From: Plasmopara viticola
Taxonomy: Eukaryota; Oomycota; Peronosporomycetes; Peronosporales; Peronosporaceae
Assembly (NCBI GenBank): GCA_001695595.3
Contig: MBPM02000004.1
Span: 2,108,001 to 2,172,000 of the forward strand
Direction: 5' to 3'
Length of the DNA: 64,000 nt
In this document: one piece after another, positions 1-12,281 of the stretch
How the letters are laid out: every line of letters starts with the position of its first letter
Position numbering within the stretch: the stretch's first letter is position 1
Notes under the pieces: generated by a model
What the model was told of the DNA's origin: nothing
Seen by the model: the letters and a program-made list of their open reading frames with translations, nothing else
Database searches by the model: none
Position numbers and translations under genes: made by a program

Positions 1-2063
1 GAAACTCCAGTAGAGTCATGGCTTTGTCCGACACGACATAGTCGTTAAGCTTCTGGTTTGACATGCTATTAGCTGCACATTATTGCATTTCGATGAGGAC
101 GGATCTGAGCAATCGGTCTCGTTTCCGTCTTGGCAACAATATTACTTGGTGTGGCTAGGTATATACTGACCTATGAAACCTACTAAGAGTCTAACCTGTT
201 ACATACTTGTAGTCTCCTTTGCAGCCTGAAAATGCCGGAGAACAGTCGAAAGTACACAAGCCTCGACTTTGTATCTAGTCAGTCGGAGGTGACTGGCGAC
301 CCGGGCAAACAGGGGTGTTCGTGTGCCGTCCAAGCATAATGGTGTATTTGGCGCCTTTTTCAGCTAATACAGTCGGACGGAAACAAAATTTGTGTTTGCA
401 AGATATTTTTATCTTATGGCCTTCTAATCGCAATTAATGTTCCAACATGTACAAAAGGTGTGAATTTCTTTGAGAGCATAGGGATGCCGACAAAAGTTTC
501 CCCATTTACGACAGCCTTTTTTGCAATTGGTAAAGTCACAGGCGCATCTTCTGAAATCTAAGCTCTTAGATGTCTATTTAGACCATAATTTTTTTGTAAA
601 CGGCAATATATACATGTAATTTTCTGCGGGATACAACTCTTGTGCTAGAAAAGCTGCGTGAGCTTGCCGTTGCACTTTTTAGCAGATCGGATTAAAAGTT
701 ATTTCAAATGAATAGGGTCAAAAGATGTTTTGACGGACAGCACTATCGGGCATATAATGTGAATAGCAATCGAAAACATTCAATTCATCTCTATTAAGGA
801 CAAAGGTGCCAGAACCAAGTGGTAAACCTTTCGACGGTGACCGCAGCTACATCGCCATGAGTGGGTGTACAGTACACTTCTGAGCCGGCAAATCCAGCTT
901 AAAAATTTTTTTTGGAAGGCGAAAAGCTGAAGCACGAATTGCTCCCAGAGGCGCATGATGTAGCTATTCGGGCCGAGATATTGCAAAAATAAAGCGCGCA
1001 GAAAAATCCAACACCTTCCGTTTTCTACCCCCGGTTCGACGTGTGCAATAGAATCCAATTTAGATTGGGTTTTATCTTGTTCGAGAAACAGCTTGATTTT
1101 AGCGCGTGGGTTTTGTTAGCTGAAGCCCTTAAGGGAATGCGAAGTTGGTGTACACGACTATCAGAGACGTAGATTCTCTTTGCCGCCGCGTTGCGAAGAA
1201 TTCTTGCAAACACTAAAGCCACACAGACTATTCCACCAGTCCTGAGCCCAGAGGGTAGTCAAATTGAATATTTTGAATTTCATAATCTAACTGGCTTAAT
1301 TTATTCTTAAAATGAACATTATGACGAATTCGAATTGCCAAAATTGTAGCCACATTGTGACTTTTTGAGACATCTTGCGGCCCACAAACAGCATTTTAAA
1401 CTCCAAAAATTACAATCCAAAGTTGGCAGGTGATTGATTCTGAAAACTTGGGATTACAAGCAAGATTACCCAAGCGCATTCAAGACGGGATCGCGATCTG
1501 AGCTGGGTTGCAAGATTGCACACTACTATGCGATCATTTGCATCAATAGCATGCCGCTTTATCTTAAAAGTACTGAAGAAAATTTACTTCTTCAGTCGAA
1601 AAGTTAGCGTTGTATCAGAGTTCGGAAGAAGCCGAAAGTGGCGGTCGTGCCGGTTGACGCCTTGGATCCTCGACAGGGCGAAACGACATCTTAATCCCCA
1701 ATCAGCCAAAGAATTGTAATCTCGACTAAAATTGCAGCAAAAAAATTCAAATTGTCGATTTGTTGTCGAATTCTATAATATCTGCAAAACGTGCATTTTG
1801 CAAATCACAGATCAAAAGTACCGACTCGAAGCGCAAAGTTTTGGGCCCGAGATGCAGAAGAACCTTTGCTACAACCATCATGCTACTATAACTCCCAATT
1901 AAAATTTGAGGAAAGGAAAGCCCATCTTTGAAGTCGGTGGTGTCACACTGGGTCTGTTTGTCGTAGTATTTCAGAAGGTTTTTCGATGGCAATATATCCC
2001 GTGGCTTAAATTTCATTTCATGTGTTTATTTTTTATTTGATTGCTTTCGTACTTAAGTAAGCA
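1..2063. other. AT-rich stretch without a convincing gene
   Basis: I see no recognisable coding region here. Open frames are short and of low-complexity composition. The best of them is an ATG-started 89-codon frame on the minus strand at 1747-2016 that ends close to the tRNA-Arg gene; its product has no motif I recognise. No homology to repeats could be assigned by eye. Confidence 0.4.
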
Positions 2064-2136
2064 GTCCGCGTGGCCTAATGGATAAGGCATCGCCCTCCGA
2101 AGGCGGGGATTGGGGGTTCGAGTCCCCTCGAGGACG
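2064..2136 (+). tRNA. tRNA-Arg (anticodon CCG)
   Basis: A 73-nt cloverleaf can be drawn. The D stem is GCCT/AGGC, the anticodon stem TCGCC/GGCGG, the loop CTCCGAA (anticodon CCG, reading CGG), the variable loop 5 nt, and the T stem GGGGG/CCCCT with loop TTCGAGT. The acceptor stem GTCCGCG/CGAGGAC pairs at six of seven positions, with a G5-A68 mismatch. A TTTT run just downstream fits a Pol III terminator. No intron is present. An identical 73-nt copy lies on the other strand at 33340-33412, so the mismatch is probably a real feature of this tRNA. Confidence 0.93.
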
Positions 2137-2452
2137 CTCTTTTGTCAAAATTCTAATTCACTTTATGGGCAATAATACTTTCTGTGTCCATTGTTCATAC
2201 CCAATGCTTGCTATAATCGTGATCACCACATCCATTCAATCTTATCAAAGTAACCGCTGAAGAGTGTTCATAGCAGTAGAGAACTCGTCTTCACGTCTGC
2301 GCATCTGCTAAAGATTTTGCTTCTAATGCCAGTAGCGCATGCGGTAGAGTGAAATAAAGCACACGCACTGCTTGACGTCAAGCTCAGGCGAGAAGCAGCG
2401 ACTCAGCATGAGCGACTTCAGCACGCCACCAACAGTGCTTAAATTTTTCAAA

Positions 2453-2913
2453 TTAGCATATATATTGTTGACTATAACTGAAGGAGCTGTGGTCCTTAGT
2501 ATTGCCTGTAAGGCGGCGAAATTTTTGCGCAATTTCATCGAATTCGGTGCTAAGGTCGTCGAGGGAGTTGGCCAGCGCCTCAACGGGTGATGATGCGTCA
2601 TTTGTCTGCACACGCACGACAATGTCGTGGATCAGCGGATGCGGGTGGCGGTAGCCGCTAAATGTCACATTTGGGTCGCGCAGCAACTGCCTATCATGAT
2701 CGAGAAGAAAAGAGAGAGAATCAGCGGGGGGCAAAAACGAAAGGACCTTTGTAGTCACATAGCGACGCACATGCGAATTAGATTTCCAATAGTGTGATCC
2801 TCTCGCATGATAGTAAATTTGCCGGCATTAGAGATCTTCGTGTCCTTCTCGTACGCCACCTTTTGCGCGCCCTCTGGCAGCAGGTACGAGTCGCTGCGAT
2901 TCGGAGCGTTCAT
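2453..2913 (-). CDS. RPB11: DNA-directed RNA polymerase II subunit RPB11, two exons
   Basis: RPB11 is the small Pol II assembly subunit that pairs with RPB3 like half of a bacterial alpha dimer. Exon 1 is 2771-2913 and starts at an ATG; it encodes the family signature [11 protein letters not shown]. Exon 2 is 2453-2690 and encodes [19 protein letters not shown] followed by IVVRVQT, the classic RPB11 core. The intron 2691-2770 (80 nt) has donor GTGCGT and acceptor GATAG, and the phase (2 nt + 1 nt) restores a methionine across the join. The product is 126 residues, close to the usual 115-120. The last 15 or so residues after FRRLTG are less family-like, so a further 3' intron is possible. The gene sits between tRNA-Arg and the flavoprotein gene. 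Confidence 0.9.
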
Positions 2914-4273
2914 TTACTATAATTTTATGAATGAATTACTGCACGGTTGCTCAAATGTAGCAAAACGCACTTACAACAATTAAAAAATTATGCTAGCAAA
3001 TAATCGTCGTGCACGAAGCCACGCAACATGCGCTTGATCCATAGACTTTGGATGCTGTGTGGTCCCGGAAGCTGCGATGATCAGTCTGTGTATGAGGGAC
3101 TTGCACCGCAATAATGTACAGACACTTGCAATGCACGTACTCAATACTTTTGTACACAAGTGAAGTTGCTGGTCTTGCAGACTGTTTTGCGAAAAGTGAC
3201 TTTAAACTCAAGCCCGCCAAGCGCCACTGCTATAACGAGTCAATAATTGCAGTTTCCCGTGTATACTGTGCAAATACTAAGCTGACGATAGCTTAGAAAA
3301 TCGCAGTGTGAGGTTAGTGAAAGGAAATTTGCGCTGGTCATCGTGTAAAATGCAGGTGGTTGATCAGCCTAAATTTTATCTGATGAGACTGAAAAGTGGC
3401 TGTGTGGACGCTTCCAAACGAAGGTGAACACAACTTTATACGATCTATGGTCTCTTTTTGTCGAATTGGAGAGACGACGCACAACAACTGCAATTTTTTT
3501 TGAAAAGAAGAGTATAATTCGCATAGTGTCCTCGCACCCGATCGAGTATCACTTGCGGGACCACCCCTGTACTTGATCGAGACATAATTGCGTTAACAGC
3601 TGTGGTCAAATTCAATATAAGAGGAAGTTGCAGCCCTGCTCGCTTTGATAGCGCAAACACGCACTCGTTGCTTGATCCAAATGTTCGTAAAGTTGTTTCG
3701 TGCGTATTGACTCCCACAAATTGCATCGATCAACTGTTGCGCGCGAGAATGCCAAGCTGGCTTAACTAGGTATGCTTCTAGGGCATCTGATATCTCTGCG
3801 ACAGGAGCGCACCTTAACTTATCTCTTGTTGTCTCTGAGACTGTATTTAGCACCACATAGCTACAGGAAAGCTTTAGACGTCCGAAATGTCACGCAAGAT
3901 CTTGTTTGGTCAATTCCTGATTCCGGTGGGCTAGAGGTTTTTTGTTGGCTATGAGTATTGAAAAGATAAGCCTTGTTCAATGTTATTGCTTTGCTGTCTC
4001 AAAGCAATAGTTACCGATTTCAAAATGATACTTGCTCACAATAAACATGTAAAAGGCCTATTTTCATGCAATAATTGGCAAACGAGTTCATGCAACTTCA
4101 CCTCGCTAGTGCATTGGTAGACTCGGAGCTCACCGCACGGTAATCACCTCTTGCTTGTTGTGCCTCGTATCAAGAGTAGTTGGAAAATCGTTACGCTACA
4201 CTATGGGACAGCAAATATGAAATCTGGTTTTATGCCTATTGTGACCGCTTCGCAACAGCAAGATCATGCTAGC
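2914..4273. other. Intergenic stretch with one decayed coding fragment
   Basis: Between the RPB11 start and the 3' end of the flavoprotein gene I see no intact gene. The only protein-like signal is the broken minus-strand frame pair at 3445-3856, listed separately. The rest is AT-rich with short random frames. Confidence 0.4.
3445..3856 (-). pseudogene. Possible decayed gene fragment, unknown family
   Basis: Two overlapping minus-strand frames look like natural protein when read one after the other. The upstream frame (3593-3856) has a balanced composition with motifs such as AYLVKPAWHSRAQQLI and NIWIKQRVRV. It stops near 3593, while the next frame continues with NAIMSRSSTGVVPQVILDRV. Neither frame has an ATG at a sensible place, and the upstream frame meets a TGA 33 bp before its first GTG. 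This suggests a frameshifted remnant, perhaps of a transposon or a dead gene. I do not recognise the family. Confidence 0.28.
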
Positions 4274-5695
4274 CTATTTTTTCAGCACTTTGGCGACTCC
4301 AAAGCCCACAAGACCGATGAACGTCACACCAAACAAGTAAAAGCTCACTGGGACATTGAAAGGAGGAACTGGCGGGATCGAGATGTTTCCGGGATCTCTG
4401 TAAAGTATCGTCCGCCGGTGCTTTGGATCGCGGATGATAGCGGCCGCGCGACGGCCGGCAACAAATCCATCCTCGTGAAAGCCGCGTCCTAACCAAGCGC
4501 CGGAAAGCGTGATGCCCTCCTCTTGAATAATCTCATCTTGCGAAATGCAATCCGCTAAAAGACGTGGATGGTCCCAACGAAAGGCAGAAAGGACCTTATC
4601 AGGAGCAGGACGTTTACCTTGCCAGTCGTGCGGTGTGATGGTCACAAAGACATTCTTCTTACTGTTCAATCGCTGAATTCGGTTCATCCAATACGTCAAG
4701 ATGTACTGCTCATCTTCAGTGATCAGCACGTTCCAACTACTCCAAACTTTGTTCGACAACGGGAGCATGACCGGGTCACGGTGAACATATATCATGCTTT
4801 TGTGGTAATGAAAGCGCATGAGTGATTCGTACGCCTTTTCACTCCAACGCAACATTTTGGCACTTTCGTCAGCATGAGTTGCGAGGACGACGTGGTCGCA
4901 CTCGATCCTCTCACTCGTATCAAGTATCACAGCCTTCCCGCCTCTTTCAACCTGGTCAACAGTAGCGTGGTAACGAACTGTTCCCTTGTACTCTACCGTA
5001 AAGAGCTTGAGAAATGGTTCGAGGTAGCCTGAGCCAACGTACCACCACAGATGCTTTGGGCGGTCTGTGCGACGCCCGAGCGCACCGAGAATGACCTGCC
5101 ACAGTGGAATGTACAACGAATTCGAGTGCGACTTTAAGCAACGGAGGAATTGTGTTGCAGGCAGGTCCAGCACGTCGTGCCTGGGCACCGTCCAGAGAAT
5201 CGAGACGAAGGCAAGGAAGTAGTGACGAAAGAATTCGTTAGAGTATCGGCTTTTGGCGGCCCATTCACGCGTAGTGACATTGTCCTTCACTGGCATCGTT
5301 GTAAGGTCCATCGTGAACTTGTAAATGTCACCAAGCACACGCCAGATTCGCACGTCGAAGAAGTTGCGCACACTGCCGTGGAACGGGGCGCGCGACGAGA
5401 ATTGTAGGTCGCCTTTTACATCCGATGTGACGGTCAGGCTCATAGGAATACGCTTCTTCGTCGTGCCATCCGGCTGTGTGACGCCTAGCGACTTGAACCA
5501 CTCTTTAATGTTGGGATTTGAGTCCCCAAACATCATAAAGCCAATGTCCACCATTTCACCGTCAAGCTCCATCTCGTATGTGTGACCGCCTAGCGTCGCG
5601 TTTCTCTCGAGAAGCACAACTTCGTGGCCATCTTTGACAAGGTGGTAGGCAGCAGAGATACCACCGATGCCAGAGCCAACGACAACTATCTTCAT
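4274..5695 (-). CDS. FAD/NAD(P)-binding oxidoreductase, COG2907-like, with C-terminal membrane anchor
   Basis: A 473-residue flavoprotein of the amine-oxidase superfamily. It opens with the dinucleotide fold MKIVVVGSGIGG (GxGxxG at residues 7-12), has an acidic end of strand 2 (LLERN), then GGHTYEMELDG and VDIGFMMFG, as in the COG2907 family. The C-terminal flavin-contact segment GAWLGRGFHEDG is at about 399-410. A hydrophobic segment at about 449-470 ends in KVLKK and probably anchors the protein in a membrane. The ATG at 5695 is chosen because the Rossmann strand starts there; the frame continues 25 codons upstream only from a TTG. In bacteria COG2907 proteins often neighbour cyclopropane-fatty-acid synthases, so an action on lipids is plausible but inferred. 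No such partner is seen here. Confidence 0.85.
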   Translation of the reverse strand: MKIVVVGSGIGGISAAYHLVKDGHEVVLLERNATLGGHTYEMELDGEMVDIGFMMFGDSNPNIKEWFKSLGVTQPDGTTKKRIPMSLTVTSDVKGDLQFSSRAPFHGSVRNFFDVRIWRVLGDIYKFTMDLTTMPVKDNVTTREWAAKSRYSNEFFRHYFLAFVSILWTVPRHDVLDLPATQFLRCLKSHSNSLYIPLWQVILGALGRRTDRPKHLWWYVGSGYLEPFLKLFTVEYKGTVRYHATVDQVERGGKAVILDTSERIECDHVVLATHADESAKMLRWSEKAYESLMRFHYHKSMIYVHRDPVMLPLSNKVWSSWNVLITEDEQYILTYWMNRIQRLNSKKNVFVTITPHDWQGKRPAPDKVLSAFRWDHPRLLADCISQDEIIQEEGITLSGAWLGRGFHEDGFVAGRRAAAIIRDPKHRRTILYRDPGNISIPPVPPFNVPVSFYLFGVTFIGLVGFGVAKVLKK

Positions 5696-8399
5696 GGCTC
5701 TACAAATCGATGGCAAACGGTGATGATTGCAAAGTCGCAAAAGAGATCCTTGCGTCCGTTTACGAGTCAAACGCCTTTTTCTACATGTACTTAGATGTAT
5801 ATCGTTTTATGGTCAGAAGCATTTCGCCAATTTGCAATTGGCGCGCTATCATTTAATTGGACAAATTCATGAGTTAGATCGGTTTCCGCTGATAACCATA
5901 CCGGAATTGTACTGGTTGGGTACCGGATTGGACCCTAGATCCATATTTTTGGAGGCAAGTCGCCCCACCTACGCATCGTATTTGGGCGCATATTGACAAT
6001 GCAGTCACACTTTTTGAGTGTGATTGCTCATTCGCTTTACCGACCTGCCTTAATATGGATCCTAAAGTTACGGGTAGAGCGACTAAGTACTCAAGCCATC
6101 GGCTTAGTGCGGTACCCTCCTAAGTAAGCGTTCTAAGTAGTATCTTATCATCTGTTGCTTAGTTTCGCTGAAGACACCATGTCGGCAAGAGGACAGTCTC
6201 GCTATTTTTCGTAAAAGATTACTATTACGGGTGATGGATACCTCAAGGTACAAAACGAATCCTTTGTAAAGAAGGCGTCCGAATATGATTTTCTTCATCT
6301 TATAAAATCTCTTGTTTACATTTTTTATACATAATTTTTATACTCCCGTGTGGCACGACAATCTGAGCTGAAATTACCTTACGCAGATACGCAGTACTGT
6401 CGAGTGGCGAAGTCAAAAGGTCACATGACTTAAACGATATCAACGATATAAATCACCTGAATTATTGTTTCTATATTGCCAAACGGTCTTCACCTTGGTC
6501 GTCTATCGCTTTAATACTGACACCCACAATGTAATGAGTCAGGCCCAACGCGTCTGTGAACGCCTAGAAAGATAGAATATGCTGATCTGTGGACGGGGTA
6601 CGCCTAAGCGCGTTAGAAGCGTCAGCGCGTTACCAATATTTTTTCTCGATGTACTGTCTATTTGAGGCTCTGTTGATCTATTGGTTGCCTCTTCGCTACG
6701 TCACGACTAAAGTGAGTTTCTAGAAAGAAAGACGGGGCTGACGTTTGGCCGTTCGACCTCTCAGCACTTTAAAATCGCTACGTCATGAATACGTCATGAC
6801 CATGATGAGTCTATACACATTTAGAAGAAAATCGAACATTGGCCAGAACGTTATATCCGATTGCAACGGTAGCCTTAGATATGACGCCGCCACGAAAATG
6901 AACGTCGCTATCGTAGATGGAGAAATTCAGCTACATTGGCTATGCAATCTTTCATAAGAGTTTGTATCAATCATCGATGTCAAATGTATCGTTTAGGTAG
7001 TCAAGGCTGCTATTTGCTACCCAGCAGAATTCTATTAAAGTCCCGGCCTTTTTTTGCTTTTGCTGCTTTTCACAATATATTTGTAATCGTATTAATGGGA
7101 CTTCATGTGTATAAAGGAAGGATTGGTTGTATATGACACTATATGGCAACCGCGATGGCAAGTCGCGATTGCTATTCAGCTTTAATTTATACCGACAATC
7201 CTCGTTTGGTTAAAAAAAGTCATCGAGTATGCCTCTCCGCACGATATCAAAGTCATTTTTAGATACAAAAGATAGTTTCTTTATTTGTTTAGCAGTGTGA
7301 TGTCGTGCTTGGTAGAAAAAAGTTTATATGCCGAGTAACATGTCGTCTGTGATCAAGCGTGGCGTATGGCTTCGAAGTGTGAACCATACGTTCATGCATA
7401 AGACGGCATTAAATTCCAAGCAGTAAGTGAATCAGGGTTCCCAGGCTATCTAGACGCTGACAGAGCGAGAGATATCGTGTCAAGTCTTGCAAGCGCAACT
7501 CCGCCTAAATTATGTCGTGCTCGCATCGTCTGGTAGCTCGAGATCTCATCATAATTTTCACGAAGACGAAGTGATGTAGATCGAGTTAAAAACAGGGGTG
7601 GTAGTATCGTCGTAAACAGAAAGCCGCATCGGTAATTATGCGAGTGCGGCTGGGTTGGCAGAACCACGAAGTGCCTGTTCAGTGCGAACTAGCCTGCTGT
7701 ACATGCTGGTGTTGATGAAATATCGCGGGTTCAGAGCAAAAAGGCGTCACTGACAAAAACCACAGAACGCATTTTTGCCATGAAAACGATATCCAATGTA
7801 GTTCGCACTGAACTTGAGAGCTGTATATTTTTTGAGATGATAATTTTGATTCCCTGAGTCGTCGACAACAAACAAAATGCGATTTGGCGGCCTCGATCCA
7901 AGTGATGCGTTGCCAGATAACAGGTTTCAAAGACTAATGGCGACCTGTTTCTGTTGAGTTAAATTGCAGCTAAAAGCAAATCAGAACGTACACAATTTAA
8001 AAATTTCCTTTATTTTGGAGATTCTACCACGAGCTATTTTGGCACACCATCTCCTTCTTTAAGGTTCTTGATGATATACTGTAGGTCTTTATTTCATGGT
8101 TACGTTGTATTCGCTGATCAAACTATTGTCATCTTGTTCGCCCTAATAATCGCCACTTTCTCGCGAGTTTAAGCTTGCTGCAGACTAAATTGGTAGCTTT
8201 ACGCTCGAATATTGGATTATGTGATAATTGCATCAGCTACGGTGTCAGTTGTACCGAAAATTTACTTGAACAAAGGTTGAATACAGCAAGCTTATTGAAC
8301 TATCGAGCAACTCTGCAATCTTTAGTGTTTTGCGTCTGGATTATCTCAATGTAATTGTGATCCGTTTCAGTCGATCGAAAAGGTACCCACACCATACCT

Positions 8400-8609
8400 T
8401 CAGTGCATGCATGATCGTAAGAAGCTCCCTTTACCGACAGGATAGTTCAGCTCGGCTGGCTTCATCTTTCGACAGGTAAAAGCAATCAGAGGATCTAGCC
8501 CTCCCTCCTTTTGAAACGAAATTCCCCCGATTTCAATATTCGAGCCGTCCATACAAACGCCAAATACTTTCAAAAAGACCGGAAGATTAAGAGCAGATGT
8601 AAACGTCAA
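8400..8609 (-). mobile_element. Decayed Ty3/gypsy RNase H fragment
   Basis: The minus-strand frame contains IGGISFQKEGGLDPLIAF followed by CRKMKPAELNYPVGKGSFL. This matches the family pattern in Ty3/gypsy polyproteins, where an RNase H strand ('IGavLsQ...pvaf') leads into 'SRKLtpaErNYpvhekEL'. The frame is closed by stops on both sides and the lead acidic residues are eroded. No flanking LTRs could be identified by eye, so the element's limits are unknown. Confidence 0.6.
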
Positions 8610-11600
8610 GCGACGCTTGAGTTTGGTGAAGCAGCGAAATTAGTCGTCCGAGAGCTTGATAATTTCTTAAGGACGTTTTTCTTATTACCGTCGTGAGGTG
8701 GTCCTGCCAATTGCGCCAAGTTCTTGCAGAACGTTAGGATATAGACTGTAGTGCCTGAAAAGCACTCCATTTACTTCTTTGTCTTGGATTCGGACATTGA
8801 GCGATCTGATTTTCACGAGGTCCATTCAGACGCATTTGATTCCGAAAAAATCACCTATGTACGGGATCTAATTCACGCAGAATTGACATTGTGCCAACTT
8901 GATGCAAAGTTTTATTCTTTACACCATTTGAGTATACGTCTTTAAGCCATTATGTGGTCTGCGACACCCAAGTTTTGCGTGATCACGTAAATGTCCTCAA
9001 AAAGATTTTCATCATATCCCTCAAATCTTGGAAGACTTTCTGCAAAAGCGATTAAGCGTACTCGGGCTTTCGGTTAGTCCCATGATGGTGACTAGATACT
9101 CAAATAGACTATATGGCGAAAGAGCGGTAAATGGGTATCCGACTCACGCAATTTAAGCTGATAGTAAACTTAAAGTAACTCCATTCACGAAATTCAACGC
9201 CTTCTGAATATGGAGTCAAAGGTATCTATCTACCTCACGCGGCATCGGTATCGCTGGCAAGATCGTCGCAAGATCTAGCTACGTCTTTTGGAAAAACCCA
9301 GTATCATTCGTCCACTTATAGCAATGTAAATGCGATCGCTGTCGAGCAGTTAACCATTTGAGTTGGCATTTTCGCCTGTGATAAATAATCGCACTACGAG
9401 CCGAGAGCTAATATATGTTTCGTAAGTCTGGCATATTTGTTCGTTAGTATGCGTTCAACTTAGCTGATTCGGGCCAACGCATAATTTTGTAGGCACAAAA
9501 GTGCGTCCGCAAGCGCAATAAGCTTTGTAGTCCCTATTGATTGAAGAGGCTGAATTCTGCAACGATCAACAATCCCTTCGCGCTTCGTTGAGATGAGTGA
9601 GGTCTATTAACGCTGTCCGCTAATACACGTGTTCTAACTAGTCCATAAAGACCTTGAAGCCCGACGATTTAACCTAGGCAAATCTCATGAAAGATACTTC
9701 CGTGTCGAAAACGAACGCTCTTCACCGACTCGAATTAGTACATACACAACATTTGAGTTGCCTGAACTAAGACAAGATAACTCGCTCGCGATCGTCAATA
9801 ACAAGTTGCAGTATTGCGCAAGCAACGGCATACTCTAAACCGCTGCAAACGACGTAAAAATGCTTTTCCTGATGCAAGCAAAACATGCTAATGGTGTTCC
9901 TACTAAAATCAGTCATTGTGCTTCTCAAAATATCGTCCACAGCCTTTCATTCTTGCATAGTCAGCGCTGTACTTGTGCAAATAGCTGGCTTGGCCTGAGC
10001 GCTTCCGCAACTTTTATTAAAATGTTGTACAGACAGGTCAAGTCGCATCGACTTATCTTTCTCGCGATTCTCACCTTATACTCTTGTCTGATTATAGAGC
10101 ACGCGTAGACTTTTATATATTCTGCCACTTGTTTGTATTGTAAGTGTTAGCGCAGGTTTTGTTGTGCCTCCTAAACTTAATTTGTCCACAATGGTCGTTT
10201 CTTGGCAAGCAGACGACAAACGTCAACCTTGTGGTCTGCACATCGCCGGAGTCGAATAAAGACAGCACTTTAAAGATACGAGTCGAGCTCACCCTGTGCC
10301 CGATATGACAACCCAATCGCTCACAGAGCACACTCTTGCCACCCGACGTATGAGTGATAAGTAAATTTGTATCGGCTATATATATCATCAACTGCCAGCG
10401 GACTGTCTTCCTACCTTCTATGTTCCGCGAAAACATGCTCCCGTTAGAACGGCTTCCATAGCAGTCACCAGGGGACTTTAATTGAGCTTTGGATGTCGCC
10501 CTTGTGACGACAGGTAACGCAGTCTTATCAGTCACCATGATCGAAGCTTCTTCAACTCATATCATTGTAAGGTCTTAAATTCCCGAGCTTTCTTGGAGTG
10601 AAAATATACCTTTCACCCTACAAGAAACTGGATTTGACCCTGGCGACGACGGTTTAAGATGAAAACGCTCTCCACGCGATAGTGACCCTCGTGCAGTTTA
10701 TCGAGAAGCGGAAAGGAAAGTTACCTAGCGTCGTGCAGCACACTGCATACCCTTTGCTTGGGGCTCGCTCGCGGCCAGCGTCTGGCGTACGATAATCGCA
10801 AGCTGGACAGCCGTAATGCCGACGACCTCGACTGTATTATTTAAATAAGCACTAGGTACCGGAAAATATAAATTTTAAGATCGTTTCTGACAAGTTGCTG
10901 ATGCAGCTGCACTATTTGAAAAACAAGTTGCTTGACTCGCACCTTCATAAAGATAAGCTGGCTTTTCTTATGAGCTAAATTCTGGTAAGCGGCTGTGTTT
11001 GCGTATGACCCGACGCCGATTTCGCTGGCCCAATTAATAGCATAGTTTGAGCAAACCTTTTTGAAGCCCTCAGTGGGCCCGCATTTATGTTAGGAAGATG
11101 AGCACATAAGTTTGGCCGCTTTTTGCTATAACCTGAAATGGTCCTGCAAAGCACGGACGCCGTTTAGTTATAAGACAGCAGTAAGTGCATTTGTAGGAAA
11201 CTGTTTTTAACAGTGAATAGTAAATTCATAAATCAAGATCTTGACGTATCCGTTCACCTTTAGTCGAGGTATATTTTTCGAATATCTTGACTCTCAGTCA
11301 CTTTGTCGATAAATGTATCAAGGCACGAAGGCGATTCGACACAAAGTATCCAACTTGATTACACATTGTAGGAGGGCTCAAAAAAGCAAGCAGCTTCCTA
11401 AGCTATTCCTCTTTGACCAGCCCCTTGTAAAGCTTGTCTAAGCGCTCTCTGCTTATTTGAAAGCCCGCGGTAGCTAGACATCAAACAGTTTACTAACTAG
11501 AAACAATTTTTACGATATCATAATGATTGCGTGCAGCTTAACATACGGTGAAGTGTAAAAAATGGGCGCAAATCTTGTCACCATAACCGCGCCATTATTT

Positions 11601-12274
11601 TCTCTAGCAAAAACATGTGGTGTATAAGTTTGCTCGAGGTTAAGCAGCTTCGTTTGCGTAGTGTGAAGAACACGCATCGGTGTCAGTAATATTCAAAAAA
11701 AGTAATCGAAACTTTTGCCGACATTGCGCCGAATGCACAAGAGCAATGACATCATTAATTGAATCGTTCAAGGCATTTGTAGATAAGAAAGTACAGGAGT
11801 GGGTCACAAAATAATTTGTGGAGAATACCAAATCCTTTCTCAAAAGTACAGTTCGGAAATCTCCAGAAAGCAGAGCAAGACTTGCTCTTACTTTGTATGG
11901 TGGTCGACAAAACAAAGTGTTCATCTGCAATCTGCTGTGCATCATATGACGAAAACATACTGCAGACCTCATGCACTGGTGTCTATCGATTCTTTTGTAT
12001 ACCTTTCGCCTCTTTTACAAAAGTCACATGCTGAGTGATGAATGCTCTATAAACCATATTCACAAGTATGATCCTAGAGCACCATCGAAGCGTTATTTTT
12101 TGTCTCAATCGACTCGCCTCTAGTTCTTATTATAATTACAGTGATATTATCATCCCTGAGGACGCAGATTGGTGTGTGCAACATGAGCAAACTTTTCGTC
12201 CTGCCTTCTTGCCCTGCCAAAATCGCTCGAAAAGAAAGTTGGCACGTATGGCGAGATTGCAGTGTAGCATTCGT

Positions 12275-12281
12275 TCACTTC
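12275..12281 (+). promoter_or_regulatory. Candidate oomycete initiator (TCAYTYY) upstream of the WRKY19-like gene
   Basis: The motif TCACTTC fits the oomycete initiator consensus TCAYTYY and lies about 130 bp upstream of the ATG at 12410, a typical leader length. The match is short and could be chance. Confidence 0.25.

Noticed and set aside
2372..2590. Plus-strand frame over RPB11 exon 2
   Set aside because: Antisense to a confidently recognised RPB11 exon.
4151..4492. Plus-strand frame of 113 codons over the 3' end of the flavoprotein gene
   Set aside because: It is antisense to a well-supported gene and has no motif; the flavoprotein reading explains the sequence.
9226..9330. Plus-strand stretch reminiscent of a Ty1/copia RT end (GIGIAGKIVARSSYVFWKNP)
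   Set aside because: Too short and equally open in another frame; not enough to call an element.
10113..10538. Minus-strand ATG frame of 141 codons
   Set aside because: Random-looking composition, no domain, no neighbouring splice or promoter evidence, within decayed DNA.
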